From Alkalicoccus luteus (lineage in GTDB: Bacteria > Bacillota > Bacilli > Bacillales > Salisediminibacteriaceae), in the NCBI GenBank assembly GCA_052061695.1, contig JBPZEY010000011.1: a stretch of 64,000 bases of DNA; one strand, given 5' to 3'. The translations under genes and the position numbers were made by a program. Positions within the stretch are counted from its first letter, which is position 1. Each line of letters starts with the position of its first letter. This document shows, piece by piece, positions 8,835 through 17,462 of this stretch. Under the pieces are notes generated by a model. The model did no database searches. It worked only from the letters and a program-made list of their open reading frames with translations, and was not told the DNA's origin.

Positions 8835-10031
8835 ATGGCTAACAAACCCGGCTTCCGTTACTGGGTGCTGATCGGCATGGTGCTGATCGCCGGATTTTCG
8901 CAGGGTATGCTGCTGCCCGTGCTTGCAGTGCTGCTCGAAAATGCTGGCACGTCCTCTGCTGCCAATGGTCTTAATGCAGCAGCTCTTTATATCGGAATTA
9001 TTTTGGTTTCCCCTTTTATCGAACAGCCTGTTCGAAAATACGGTTATAAGCCGGTTATCCTGGTCGGGCTGGTGCTTGTTACCATCTCTGTCCTGCTGAT
9101 TCCCTTATGGCAGGCATTCTGGTTCTGGTTTGTTCTGCGGATGATCGTAGGGATTGCCGATAACTTGATCCACTTTTCAACGCAAGTGTGGATCAGTACG
9201 ACAGCTGATCCTGCCAAACGAGGCAGACAGCTGGCTTTATATGGCTTGTCTTTCGGACTCGGTTTTGGCCTTGGGCCGATGACAGTTCGGCTTTTAGATG
9301 TCAATCTTTATCTTCCGTTCGTCATTTCTGCCCTGCTCAGCCTCGTTGCACTTTGCTTTATGCTGTATTTAAAAAATGAATATCCTTCAGGAAATGTGGA
9401 AACTGCATCAAAGCTCGGTACCGTCGGCAGGTATAAAAAAGTGATAAAACTCGCATGGTTTGCGCTGCTCCCCGGCTTTTGCTACGGCTATCTGGAGGCC
9501 TCGATCCACGGGAACTACCCTGTCTACGCCATGCGGATGGGCATCGACTTGGAGCTGACGACTATGTTTCTGCTTCCGGGGTTCGTTTTCGGAAGCCTCG
9601 TAACCCAGTTCCCGTTAGGGATGCTGAGTGACCGGATTGGGCGCAGCCGCGTTTTGCTTGGACTCATGACCACCGGAGCAGTTAGTTTCTTTCTAATGCC
9701 GTTAATCGAACAATCCTCCGTACTGCTTTTCAGCGGATTTGTTTTAACCGGCATGCTGCTCGGCTCTTTATTTTCACTCGGGATTACGTATTTAGCAGAC
9801 TTGGTTCCGGCTGATCTGCTGCCTACGGGTAACGTGATGACAGCGGTGCTGTTCGGATTCGGCAGCATGACCGGTCCGGTGATCGGCGGGTTCTTGATTG
9901 ATACGGTCGGGTCCGGTGCCATCTATTTGTCCATTGGCGGCATGCTGACGCTTGCTGCAATGGCAGGTGTCGTTTTCGAATACCGAAAATCCTCCGGCCG
10001 GCTTCACCAAACAAACAAGCAGACAGCCTGA
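8835..10031 (+). CDS. MFS transporter (12 TM, drug-efflux type)
   Basis: 398-residue major facilitator with about 12 transmembrane helices. It has a GMLSDRIGRSR-type loop between helices (residues about 263-273) and a helix-5-like GLGFGLGP motif seen in drug/H+ antiporters. The start is chosen at ATG 8835 because the SD-like GCAGGTG lies 6-7 nt upstream; in-frame ATG 8829 and GTG 8799 are less well placed. It is probably a single-gene transcript ending at the terminator at 10049. Substrate is unknown. Confidence 0.85.
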   Translation: MANKPGFRYWVLIGMVLIAGFSQGMLLPVLAVLLENAGTSSAANGLNAAALYIGIILVSPFIEQPVRKYGYKPVILVGLVLVTISVLLIPLWQAFWFWFVLRMIVGIADNLIHFSTQVWISTTADPAKRGRQLALYGLSFGLGFGLGPMTVRLLDVNLYLPFVISALLSLVALCFMLYLKNEYPSGNVETASKLGTVGRYKKVIKLAWFALLPGFCYGYLEASIHGNYPVYAMRMGIDLELTTMFLLPGFVFGSLVTQFPLGMLSDRIGRSRVLLGLMTTGAVSFFLMPLIEQSSVLLFSGFVLTGMLLGSLFSLGITYLADLVPADLLPTGNVMTAVLFGFGSMTGPVIGGFLIDTVGSGAIYLSIGGMLTLAAMAGVVFEYRKSSGRLHQTNKQTA

Positions 10032-10048
10032 TCTTTTTTCAAAGTAAT

Positions 10049-10083
10049 AGAGCTGCCGCCGGATGATCCGGCGACAGCTCTTA
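10049..10083. terminator. Intrinsic terminator between convergent genes
   Basis: Hairpin AGAGCTG-CGCCGG-ATGAT-CCGGCG-CAGCTCT followed by TTATT. It is shared by the MFS gene (plus) and the VLRF1 gene (minus). Confidence 0.7.
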
Positions 10084-10103
10084 TTGCCATTCAACACGTA
10101 TTT

Positions 10104-10898
10104 TTAATCAAACACTTCTGCTAATACATGCTTCGTTTCTTTTTTATTCAAGTTCTTCTCCACATAGCCTGCCGGCTCTGTCTGAAGAACTTCACCAAAC
10201 GTGCGGGCCATGTCAGCTTCACCGACTACGTAAATTTCCTGCCAGCCGTGGTCTTTTTTAATTTTCTCCACTTTTTGAGCCATGTCTTTATAAAAACGGT
10301 ATTTATTTTCCTCGAATCGCTGCTTGAACTTATCCACATGGCTCGCACCGGAAGCGGTTCGATCCTGCGAAGCGAGACCTTCTTTAAACGTCCACTCCTC
10401 CTTGCCGGAATCAAACTCATAGCTCCACTCGTCGTGGACTTCCCCGAGCGAGGTATCAATAACACGTACTTCATCATTATTCGGCATGACAACGCCAGCC
10501 CGCGGATAACTGCTTTGCAGGCTTTCAAGCTGGTCCAGCACTGGTGTTTCTTCCCAATGGAAAGAGGTTTCAACCGGCACTTGCAAATAATTGACTGACC
10601 AAAGATCTTCATGGTCGGATGCGAAGATAATGACACTCTTCAGTAAATTCGGCTGATTGCCATGGATTTCTTCTTCCACTTTTTTACGAAGCTTTTTATA
10701 TGCTTTTTTCTCCTCTTGATCATCCGAGGCTTCGATATATTCATCAATTCGTTTCATACCGTTCTTGAGGCGGATCTTCCATTCCCCTTTTTGCTGGTCA
10801 GGATCAGACGGATCGGTGTTCAAGTAAACAGACAGAACACATTTACCGTCCGGACACTGTATTTTTTGGAGTGATTTCAGTTCGTTTGTTAATGCCAT
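10104..10898 (-). CDS. VLRF1 family aeRF1-type release factor-like protein
   Basis: 264-residue soluble protein. The opening KCVLSVYLNTDPSDPDQQKGEWKIRLKNGM and the VPVETSFHWEETPVLDQLE block are those I recall for the bacterial VLRF1 (aeRF1-like) family. That family is related to archaeo-eukaryotic release factor 1 and is proposed to act on stalled or aberrant translation. The start is ATG with AGGAGG 11 nt upstream. It stands alone. The catalytic GGQ loop cannot be recognised, so peptide-release activity is uncertain. Confidence 0.8.
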   Translation of the reverse strand: MALTNELKSLQKIQCPDGKCVLSVYLNTDPSDPDQQKGEWKIRLKNGMKRIDEYIEASDDQEEKKAYKKLRKKVEEEIHGNQPNLLKSVIIFASDHEDLWSVNYLQVPVETSFHWEETPVLDQLESLQSSYPRAGVVMPNNDEVRVIDTSLGEVHDEWSYEFDSGKEEWTFKEGLASQDRTASGASHVDKFKQRFEENKYRFYKDMAQKVEKIKKDHGWQEIYVVGEADMARTFGEVLQTEPAGYVEKNLNKKETKHVLAEVFD

Positions 10899-11376
10899 AG
10901 TCGATCAAACCTCCTAATAATATGTGTATTTTTTCTGTTGCCTGTTTCACAGGCATTAAAACATCTTTTTATTGTACTTCTCTAAAGCATCGAACAGAAA
11001 AGACGAAACGCTTCCTCAGTAGCAGGTTTTTTATTTACCGCCTTACCATGTAGAATTGCTATCCCCTTATGTAACTGGAAAAAGAGGCTGGGACAAAACC
11101 AGCATTAAAAGAAGCCCTTACCATTTTTGGTGAGGGCTTTCTGTATGAGGGGGTTGATCCTTCCAATGCCAATCGCTTGCCGCGGGCAAGGCTTCAGCTA
11201 ACCGCCGCAAAAACAGCGGCGGTGGATCTTCAACCCTTGCTTTTTCCGCAGGCGTCTCTTGTCTTTTCACGATCAACCCATGATCAAGACCGTACGGTCT
11301 TAATTTCCCGATAAAAAAAGGATACCTTCAGGTTAAGTTAGAACGACCAAGTCATAACAAAACCGGAGGTATCCGT

Positions 11377-11436
11377 ATGTTTAAAGAGTATAACATGGAT
11401 CAGCTTGTACTGCTGATACATTTATCCTTTCCATGA
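11377..11436 (+). pseudogene. IS1182 transposase, N-terminal fragment
   Basis: ATG at 11377 after CCGGAGG gives MFKEYNMDQLVLLIHLSFP and then a stop. The first 12 residues are the usual start of IS1182-type transposases (MFK-YNM-QLVL). Similarity stops at about base 11424, the deletion junction. Confidence 0.75.
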
Positions 11437-11905
11437 TCGAAACAGTTATTCGAAAACCGATCCGGAAGAGGATTCGTTCCTCTGTCCTAACGGACAAAAA
11501 GTCCCCTTCCGTTATAGGTCCCGCCGAAAGGATCGATCAGGATTTGAGCGGACATTCAAGGTCTACGAATGTGAAGACTGTACGAGTTGTCCTTTCCGCG
11601 TCGATTGTTCCAGGGCGAAGGAAGGGACGAACCGAAAGGTTTATTACAATGAAGGATGGGAAACGCAACAAGCACCTATCCGCCAACTGCTTTCGGAAGA
11701 GAAAACTGGAGCTTTCTATGGTCGGCGCAAAACCGACTTGGAAGCCGTTTTTGGATTTCTGAAGGCGAATTTGCGTTTCACCAGGATGTCGGTGAGAGGC
11801 AAAGCCAAGATAAAACAAGAACTGGGATTCGCCTTCATGGCCGTGAACAAGAGAAAGTTCACGGCCATGAGACAGATTCGTTCTTGCTTCTCCCAAATAA
11901 AACGC
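11429..11905 (+). pseudogene. IS1182 transposase, C-terminal fragment
   Basis: The frame starting HDRNSYSKTDPEEDSFLC continues through the zinc-like CEDCTSCPFRVDC motif, GAFYGRRKTDLEAVFGFLK and RGKAKIKQELGFAFMAVN. These are the C-terminal blocks of IS1182-type transposases. It is out of frame with the N-terminal fragment; roughly 250-300 central residues, including most of the DDE core, are lost. The frame has no stop near the normal end and reads on to the right inverted repeat. Confidence 0.8.
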
Positions 11906-11979
11906 TTTCGACGACCCGCCTGGGTCATCGAAAGCGTTTTTTACGTGCTGGAGAAGTATTTTGTCCCAGCCTCTTTTTA

Positions 11980-12408
11980 TTACAATTTATTTGGCCCTTC
12001 ACCATGTTCAGGAACGTGCTCAAGTTCAACGTCTCCCTGATCGATTCGTTTCGGCTCCTCTTTAACTTCTTCAAGAAGGTCTTTCCACTCTGTATTAACT
12101 CCTTGAAGCACTCGGGATACTTCATCAAAATGGGACTTCATCTTTTTAGAAGCCTCCATGAGCTGCTTGACATCATCAGAAGCGTGATCCACTACGCGGG
12201 AAAGTTCTTCTCCCGAAGCCTTTAAATGCTGAACTACTTCTTCACGATTATCCCGCACCAATGCAATAAGGTTTTTCACCTGCACGCTGGAAGCAGAAGC
12301 CGCTCGTGTAACACCTTTTCTGGCTTTTGGACTTGAAGCTACGGCTGCAGCCGCTGCCAAAAGGCCTGCAATCGAGCCGGCTGTCACCCATTTAGAATTT
12401 TTGCTCAT
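11980..12408 (-). CDS. YtxH-like membrane-anchored stress protein
   Basis: 142-residue protein with one N-terminal hydrophobic helix (about 7-25, TAGSIAGLLAAAAAVASS) followed by SPKARKGVTRA and a long amphipathic helical region, the layout of YtxH/general-stress type proteins. The start is ATG 12408, with GGAGGG 8 nt upstream. The stop codon lies 6 bp from the IS1182 right end, so the native terminator has been displaced by the insertion; the IS's own end hairpin may now do the job. Function is unknown in the family. Confidence 0.65.
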   Translation of the reverse strand: MSKNSKWVTAGSIAGLLAAAAAVASSPKARKGVTRAASASSVQVKNLIALVRDNREEVVQHLKASGEELSRVVDHASDDVKQLMEASKKMKSHFDEVSRVLQGVNTEWKDLLEEVKEEPKRIDQGDVELEHVPEHGEGPNKL

Positions 12409-12676
12409 ACACAAATCCCTCCGATCCTATCGTTAGTCACTCTGATTACCATTCTATAACAAATAGTGCTGGGAACCAACTGTCTGTTGCGAATTGTATT
12501 TCTCTGCGATAATTATGTTTAATTCCCTCCGCGAGTCTTTTGAAACCTGAACAGTCAACGATAGACCCTGATTTCATTAAATTCGTTTCTTTTTGTTGCG
12601 TCATCGCTTCGTAACTGGTATTGTCATTCCTTGTGCACGAAAAGTATGTGTTCCGTATTTATGAAGGAGAATAAAC
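12409..12676. other. Intergenic region between divergent genes
   Basis: 268 nt upstream of both the YtxH-like gene and the BCCT gene. It is AT-rich and must hold two promoters. I see no confident -35/-10 pair, riboswitch or small gene. Confidence 0.5.
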
Positions 12677-14199
12677 ATGAAACATGCAAGAATAGACTGG
12701 CCGGTTATGGTTATAAGCGGCGGACTGCTGATCGCGTTTGTGATTGCTTCGCTGATCAATGCAGAAGCAGTAGGGGGCTTCGTTGACTGGTCCTTTACCT
12801 TTGCAACAACTTACTTCGGAGCATTTTGGCAAGTGCTTATGCTCGCTACGTTTCTTATCGCCATTATTATTGCCTTTTCCCGTTTTGGAAGAATTAAGCT
12901 CGGTGCGATGGATAAACCTGAATTTAGTACGTTTAAATGGATATCCATTATTATGTGTACGCTGCTGGCAGGAGGCGGTGTCTTCTGGGCTGCGGCCGAA
13001 CCGATGTATCACTTTCTTGAAACACCGCCAATGTACGACGCAGAGCCAGGCACGGCGGGCGCTGTCATTCCAGCTATGGCGCAGTCATTTCTTGACTGGG
13101 CTTTCTCGCCTGGGCTGTCCTAGGTACACTTGCTGCTATCATTCTCATGCACGCCCACTATGATAAAGGCATGCCGCTGAAGCCGAGAACACTGCTTTAT
13201 CCCGTTTTCGGTTCTAAAGTCATTCACAAAAATGCGGTCGGTACACTTGCTGATTCATTTTCTATCATTGCTGTTGCAGCGGGAACGATTGGACCTATCG
13301 GTTTTCTCGGCTTACAGGCCGCGTACGGCTTTGAATCCGTATTTGGACTGCCCAATACATTCCTTACCCAAGTCCTGATCGTATTTGGTCTCGTTTCTGT
13401 AGCCGCAGTTTCAGCTGTTACCGGCGTTCACCGGGGAATTCAGTTTCTCAGCAGATGGAACGTCATCTTAACAATGTTTTTGATTGGAGCTGTGCTGATT
13501 CTTGGTCCAGGCGGCTTTATTATCGATACATTTATCGGTACAACCGGGGTATATGTACGTGACTTTTTTGAACTGAGTCTCTATCGCCAGGATACAGCAT
13601 GGCTGTCGTTTTGGACGCTGTTCTTCTGGGGATGGTTTATCGGTTATGCTCCAATGATGGCTATATTTATCAGCCGTATTTCCAGAGGAAGAACCATCCG
13701 TGAGCTGGTTACCGCTGTAGCCATTATCGCTCCAATAGTAACGAATTTCTGGTTTTCTGTTGTAGGTGGTTCCGGTATTTTCTACGAACTGCAGCAGGCA
13801 GGTGCTGTTTCCGGTGCCTTAGATGAAGGCGGTATGCCGGCGGCGATGATCGCTATTGTAGAACAAATGCCGTTTGGAACCGTGCTTGCGATTCTGTTTT
13901 TAATCGTTACCGTTGTTTTTGTTGCTACAACGAGTGACTCCATGAGCTATTCGATTTCCATGGCAGTTACAGGTGGAACAACGCCATCTGCCGGACTTCG
14001 TGTATTTTGGGCCGTTTTGATGGGAGCCGTCGCATCTGTTCTGCTCTATTTAGGTGAAGGAAGCGTCGATGCCCTGCAGTCCTTTATCGTCTTCACTGCA
14101 GTCCCGGTTTCTCTGCTGCTTCTGCCGACGCTCTGGACGGCACCGAAAACAGTGCGCAAAATGTACAAAGAGCAGTTTGACTCGCAGCATCGCCCGTAG
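12677..14199 (+). pseudogene. BCCT family osmolyte transporter, single-base frameshift
   Basis: Betaine/carnitine/choline transporter, about 508 residues if repaired. Frame 1 (12677-13123) gives the first helices with FWAAAEPMYHFLETPP and ends prematurely after SFLDWAFSPGLS. Frame 2 resumes as AWAVLGTLAAIILMHAHYDKGMP and runs to 14199. It includes the helix-8 FFWGWFIGYAPMMAIFISRISRGR segment typical of BCCT proteins. One missing G in the GGG run at 13098-13100 would restore the whole protein. The start has GAAGGAG 7 nt upstream. It may be a true recent mutation or a sequencing error. The aromatic substrate box differs from BetP, so the substrate is unclear. Confidence 0.82.
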
Positions 14200-14225
14200 T
14201 GTTAAACATGAAAAATGGACTGATT

Positions 14226-14262
14226 AAGAAGCCTGGATTTTTTTCCTGGCTTCTTTTCTTTT
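14226..14262 (+). terminator. Intrinsic terminator after the BCCT gene
   Basis: AAGAAGCCTGG / CCTGGCTTCTT stem with a T-rich loop and a following T-rich tail, 27 nt after the stop. Confidence 0.75.
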
Positions 14263-14403
14263 TAAGCTTTTTAAAAGCACAGCGGTTAAAACGTTAAACA
14301 GATTATGCAGCTTACGCCTCGTTTCCAGGTATACGAATCTATCCATACCCATCGTCAGCTGGTTCACGCTATTAAGGAAATCATAATTTGCGTAAAATCA
14401 GAT

Positions 14404-14440
14404 AAAAACCGAGCGCGGGTGTATGCAGCTCGGTTTTTAT
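14404..14440. terminator. Bidirectional intrinsic terminator
   Basis: AAAAACCGAGC / GCTCGGTTTTT stem at 14404-14439, between the BCCT gene and the end of the minus-strand MBL gene. It is best placed for the MBL gene, 27 nt after its stop. Confidence 0.7.
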
Positions 14441-14466
14441 GCGGAAGCAAAGCCCTCCGTATTCAT

Positions 14467-15435
14467 CTAAAGCTGAAGCGATTCGTACACCGCCTTGTTT
14501 CCATCGATCCAGACGCTCACCCTGCCTTGTTGCTCAAGCAAATCGAGATGACCTAGTGTCTCGGAAAACGTGAGGTCCGGTTGTTTCTTAAACATGGTAC
14601 CATAGACTGTTTTCGTCAACTCTGCCACTGTCATCGGCTGTTCTAATTTTGATAAAAACATATCCGCTTTCTGAAGCTGAGCCGTCAGCCTTTTTTCGAT
14701 CAAAGTTCTCGGGTTAGTAATCATATCCCCGTGCCCGGAAAAAATAAGCGCTGTTCCTGCACACTTTTTTAATGACTGCCGATAATCCAGCAGTGTTTTC
14801 GGGCGTTCGGCTCCAGCTGAAGCGGGTGCTTCAATGATGGCGTTGGAGGAAATGTGTTTGATCACATGATCACCTGCAACCAGCAGCCCGTCTTCTTCAC
14901 GCAGCAGACTGATATGTGTGCTGGCATGACCGGGCGTTTCGATAATTGTCCATCCTGGCAGCATTGGCGTCTGAACGGTCTCTTCCAGTTCATCTGTCAT
15001 CTCTGCAGGTTGTACAAACTCCCTGTAGCGCTCCTGTTGGCGGACGATCTGCTCAATCACTTCCTCATCCATTCCATGTCTTTTAAAGAATGGACGAAAA
15101 AATGCTTCGATATGCTCGTAAAGTCCTTCATTCTTTTCAAGCCAAGGTTTTAAGAGCGGATGCCCTGCCGTTTTCGTTTTGCCCGTAAACATTCCGGCAA
15201 GACCGATATGATCGGGATGATGGTGTGTCAAAATCAGGAGATCGATATCCTCTGTTTCAAGTCCTCTCCCCCTGAGACCTTGTAACAGCGCCTGCTTCGC
15301 CTCCGGAGTATCCGGTCCTGTATCAATTAGAATATTTACGTCTCCGCTTATCAAGTACACATTCACATCTCCGACAAGGAACGGCGTCGGAATGATAATT
15401 CGTTCCACCTGACTCGTTCTAGAAGCAGTCCGCAT
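14467..15435 (-). CDS. MBL-fold metallo-hydrolase with C-terminal winged helix
   Basis: 322-residue metallo-beta-lactamase fold protein. The zinc-binding HxHxDH motif is H71-H73-D75-H76, a later metal histidine sits in TPGHASTHIS, and GDHVIKH supplies the bridging aspartate. The last ~80 residues look like the winged-helix tail often found with this group (YqjP-like, LACTB2-like). ATG 15435 follows AAAGGAGG by 9 nt; two upstream in-frame ATGs overlap or precede the ribosome binding site. Possible roles are a glyoxalase II-type thioesterase or a nuclease; the context does not decide. Confidence 0.82.
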   Translation of the reverse strand: MRTASRTSQVERIIIPTPFLVGDVNVYLISGDVNILIDTGPDTPEAKQALLQGLRGRGLETEDIDLLILTHHHPDHIGLAGMFTGKTKTAGHPLLKPWLEKNEGLYEHIEAFFRPFFKRHGMDEEVIEQIVRQQERYREFVQPAEMTDELEETVQTPMLPGWTIIETPGHASTHISLLREEDGLLVAGDHVIKHISSNAIIEAPASAGAERPKTLLDYRQSLKKCAGTALIFSGHGDMITNPRTLIEKRLTAQLQKADMFLSKLEQPMTVAELTKTVYGTMFKKQPDLTFSETLGHLDLLEQQGRVSVWIDGNKAVYESLQL

Positions 15436-15548
15436 CCGTTTCATCCTCCTTTTATTAACGTTCAATATATTGTAACAAACCTGTTATCTAAATTATCTGA
15501 ATTTAGTGTATACTTATTCTTGAAGCCACATAAAAAGGATGGGATGAC

Positions 15549-15689
15549 ATGCGACGTATTAATCGAACCAGCTTTGAAGAGCTTGTCGAACAAAATAAAC
15601 GTGACATTATGAATGACCAGCAGGCCGTTTCTGAGATCGAAGAAAAGCTTGACTCAAAATACGAAAAGCAGCTGAAAGCAGATTCTTGA
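15549..15689 (+). CDS. fbpB: FbpB family small basic protein
   Basis: 46-residue protein, too short for ordinary calling. The pattern MRRINRTSFEELVEQNKRDIMNDQQAV followed by IEEKLDSKYEKQ matches the FbpB family of Bacillales. In B. subtilis FbpB is made under iron limitation and helps the small RNA FsrA. A weak AAAGGATGGGATGAC lies upstream. No convincing Fur box was found by eye in the ~60 nt before it. The stop codon lies in the loop of its own terminator. Confidence 0.65.
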   Translation: MRRINRTSFEELVEQNKRDIMNDQQAVSEIEEKLDSKYEKQLKADS

Positions 15690-15701
15690 ATCTGCTTTCT
15701 C
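15675..15701 (+). terminator. Intrinsic terminator overlapping the fbpB stop codon
   Basis: AAAGCAGATTC / GAATCTGCTTT stem, whose loop contains the TGA of the small gene. A T-rich tail follows. Confidence 0.7.
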
Positions 15702-15722
15702 TGCATTTTATACGAAGCATGA

Positions 15723-16055
15723 TTACTGCTGATACTTTTTAAGCAGCGACTGAAACTTCAGTGCGTGTGAAACATCTCCTTTTACCTTCAGTTTCCCGCT
15801 CATATAAGCCATGGTTGCATTTAAATCGTCTTCTGCAAGCTTTTGAAAGTATTCCCGGCTCATTTCAAGCACCAGTTTTGGTTCCCAGGGTGTTCCTTCT
15901 GCATAGTCGGCGGCTCCCTGATCGATTTTCAGCTGATAGGTACTATCCTCATCCGTAATGTGAAATTCATACGTGTAGGTCAATGATTCGATATGCTGCG
16001 GGTCTGCTTCCATTTTTTCAGTGAATTGCTGCAATACTTGTGAAACGGTCATCAT
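15723..16055 (-). CDS. SCP2 sterol-binding domain protein
   Basis: 110-residue single-domain protein of the SCP2 lipid-binding fold. KLVLEMSREYFQKLAEDDLNATMAYMSGKLKVKGDVSHALKF is the family's hallmark C-terminal half (GKLKVKGD). Such small bacterial members are thought to bind lipids or acyl-CoA. The start is ATG 16055 or the adjacent ATG 16052, after GGAGGG. It is an isolated gene. Confidence 0.82.
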   Translation of the reverse strand: MMTVSQVLQQFTEKMEADPQHIESLTYTYEFHITDEDSTYQLKIDQGAADYAEGTPWEPKLVLEMSREYFQKLAEDDLNATMAYMSGKLKVKGDVSHALKFQSLLKKYQQ

Positions 16056-16118
16056 AAGCCCTCCATTTGTGAATGATTATTCATTCATTATAGCTTCTTT
16101 CCTCCAATTTGTATAGAA

Positions 16119-16475
16119 CTATACGAACAAATAAAATGCATACAGAAGCAGAAGCAGCAGAACGCCTCCGCTCAGCAGTCCGGCTGCGGCAACGGTCCCT
16201 GAAGCGGCTTGAAAACTTCCGGTATTAATCGTTTTACGATGCTTGAAATATAAATATGTACCTATTCCCAATACTGCTGCGCCTGCTGTAAATGAGAGCA
16301 GGCTGATCCAGATTGCCCCTCTCCCTGCCTGTTGATCCGAAAGAAGCAGCTCTGCTCCAAACACAAGAAACCCAATTCCCTTCATTGCAAGTGCGGTTCG
16401 AACCCATGCAAGAAACGTTCGCTCGTTTGCCAGATGCTGTTGAATATAGGAAGAATCCGGAGTAGGTTTCATCAC
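16119..16475 (-). CDS. YidH/DUF202 family membrane protein
   Basis: 118-residue protein with three hydrophobic helices. The N-terminal LANERTFLAWVRTALAMKGIGFLVFG is the DUF202 signature. Function is unknown. The start is GTG 16475 or ATG 16472; AGGAGG is 7 nt before the ATG, which I favour. It is divergent from the YczE-like gene. Confidence 0.8.
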   Translation of the reverse strand: MMKPTPDSSYIQQHLANERTFLAWVRTALAMKGIGFLVFGAELLLSDQQAGRGAIWISLLSFTAGAAVLGIGTYLYFKHRKTINTGSFQAASGTVAAAGLLSGGVLLLLLLYAFYLFV

Positions 16476-16550
16476 GCTGCCTCCTCTGTTGTTTTGCTCC
16501 CGATCATGCTAAACTAAACAAGTTATGCTACCAGACAGGAGTTTTTAACT

Positions 16551-17162
16551 ATGCGTACGTTTTTCATTATAGCAGGATTTTATGTAGCAGGCCTTGCGGC
16601 GCTTTCGTTCGGAATCAGCTTGATTATTACGGCCGGTCTTGGAGCCGGTCCCTGGGATGCCTTTTTTGTCGGTTTGTCTGAGTCGATCGGCCTTACAGTT
16701 GGGAGCTGGACGTTTATTGGCGGCTTCGTTTTGATTCTCATTAATGCAGCATTATTGCAGCAAAAGCCTGATTTTTCAGCACTTATTACGATGTTCTTAA
16801 TTGGAAGCTTTATCGATTTCTGGATGCTTATTGTCCTAGCAGAAGCCGTTCCTGCTACGTTTATACAGCAGGCAGCCATTTTAACAGCTGGCATTTTATG
16901 CTGCGGCGCCGGCATTGCTTCTTACCTTCAGTCTTCCTTTGCCCGTAACCCGATTGACCACGCGATGATAGTGTTTCATACGCTGACTGGAAGAAGCTTG
17001 GCTTTCTCCAAAACAGCGCTTGAGCTGATGATTCTGGTTGCCGCTTTTTTCATCGGGGGTCCGATCGGGATCGGGACGTTGATCATTGCGTTTTTAATCG
17101 GTCCGCTGATTCAGGTTTTTCATCGACCTGTCACAGCCTTTCGTACAAGACTCACCGCATGA
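16551..17162 (+). CDS. YczE/YyaS/YitT family membrane protein
   Basis: 203-residue integral membrane protein with about five helices and the conserved GLGAGPWDAFFVGLS segment near the first loop, followed later by RNPIDHAMI. This is the YczE group; B. subtilis YczE affects lipopeptide production and homologues are uncharacterised. The start has GGAG 10 nt upstream. A terminator follows at 17174. Confidence 0.78.
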   Translation: MRTFFIIAGFYVAGLAALSFGISLIITAGLGAGPWDAFFVGLSESIGLTVGSWTFIGGFVLILINAALLQQKPDFSALITMFLIGSFIDFWMLIVLAEAVPATFIQQAAILTAGILCCGAGIASYLQSSFARNPIDHAMIVFHTLTGRSLAFSKTALELMILVAAFFIGGPIGIGTLIIAFLIGPLIQVFHRPVTAFRTRLTA

Positions 17163-17173
17163 TAATGGAAACG

Positions 17174-17210
17174 AAACCGGCAGCATGTCCTCATGCATGC
17201 CGGTTTTTTT
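17174..17210 (+). terminator. Intrinsic terminator after the YczE-like gene
   Basis: AAACCGGCA / TGCCGGTTT stem with an inner GCATG/CATGC and a run of seven T, 11 nt after the stop. Confidence 0.8.
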
Positions 17211-17462
17211 GCTTTCACGCACTGAATTATTCCCTCTCTCCTACATTTTTCGTTCTTTTTACGACGATTTTTCTGTCTTTTTTGGCTCAGGGGGTTTACA
17301 AACGAAAATATATAAGTATCATTAAGAACGTTAATTATTTTTTTAACAAACTGAACAGACCGTGCTGTGTTCTCTTATCTGATCTTCCACTTCATTCCGG
17401 CAGCAGGAGATGACACGGCCGATAGTTTGCGAAAAAAGCATGAATGAAGGAGGTCCTCTCCA
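17211..17462 (+). promoter_or_regulatory. Upstream region of gbsR-opuAC with a possible promoter
   Basis: AT-rich 250 nt. TTTACA (17295-17300), a 16-nt spacer and TATCAT (17317-17322) make a weak vegetative promoter candidate. Just downstream, GTTAA...TTAAC at about 17330-17347 is a possible operator half-site pair for the GbsR-type regulator encoded next. Both are by eye only. Confidence 0.3.

Larger units (their letters stand above)
11084..11973 (+). mobile_element. Internally deleted IS1182-family insertion sequence
   Basis: The boundaries are perfect 15-bp inverted ends GAGGCTGGGACAAAA (11084-11098) and its complement (11959-11973), extended by flanking A/T runs. Inside are a hairpin near each end (11112-11140 and 11899-11943), an untranslated leader, a transposase start and a transposase C-terminal part. 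About 750 bp of the usual ~1.65 kb seem to be missing from the middle. It lies between VLRF1 and the YtxH-like gene, with the right end only 6 bp from the latter's stop codon. It could still be moved by an intact relative elsewhere, since both ends are present. Confidence 0.85.

Noticed and set aside
11433..11762. 109-codon frame inside the IS1182 remnant
   Set aside because: Out of frame with the transposase C-terminal fragment, whose motifs are clear in another frame.
14305..14556. 83-codon plus-strand frame before the MBL gene's 3' end
   Set aside because: Runs through a terminator and overlaps the end of the well-supported minus-strand hydrolase.
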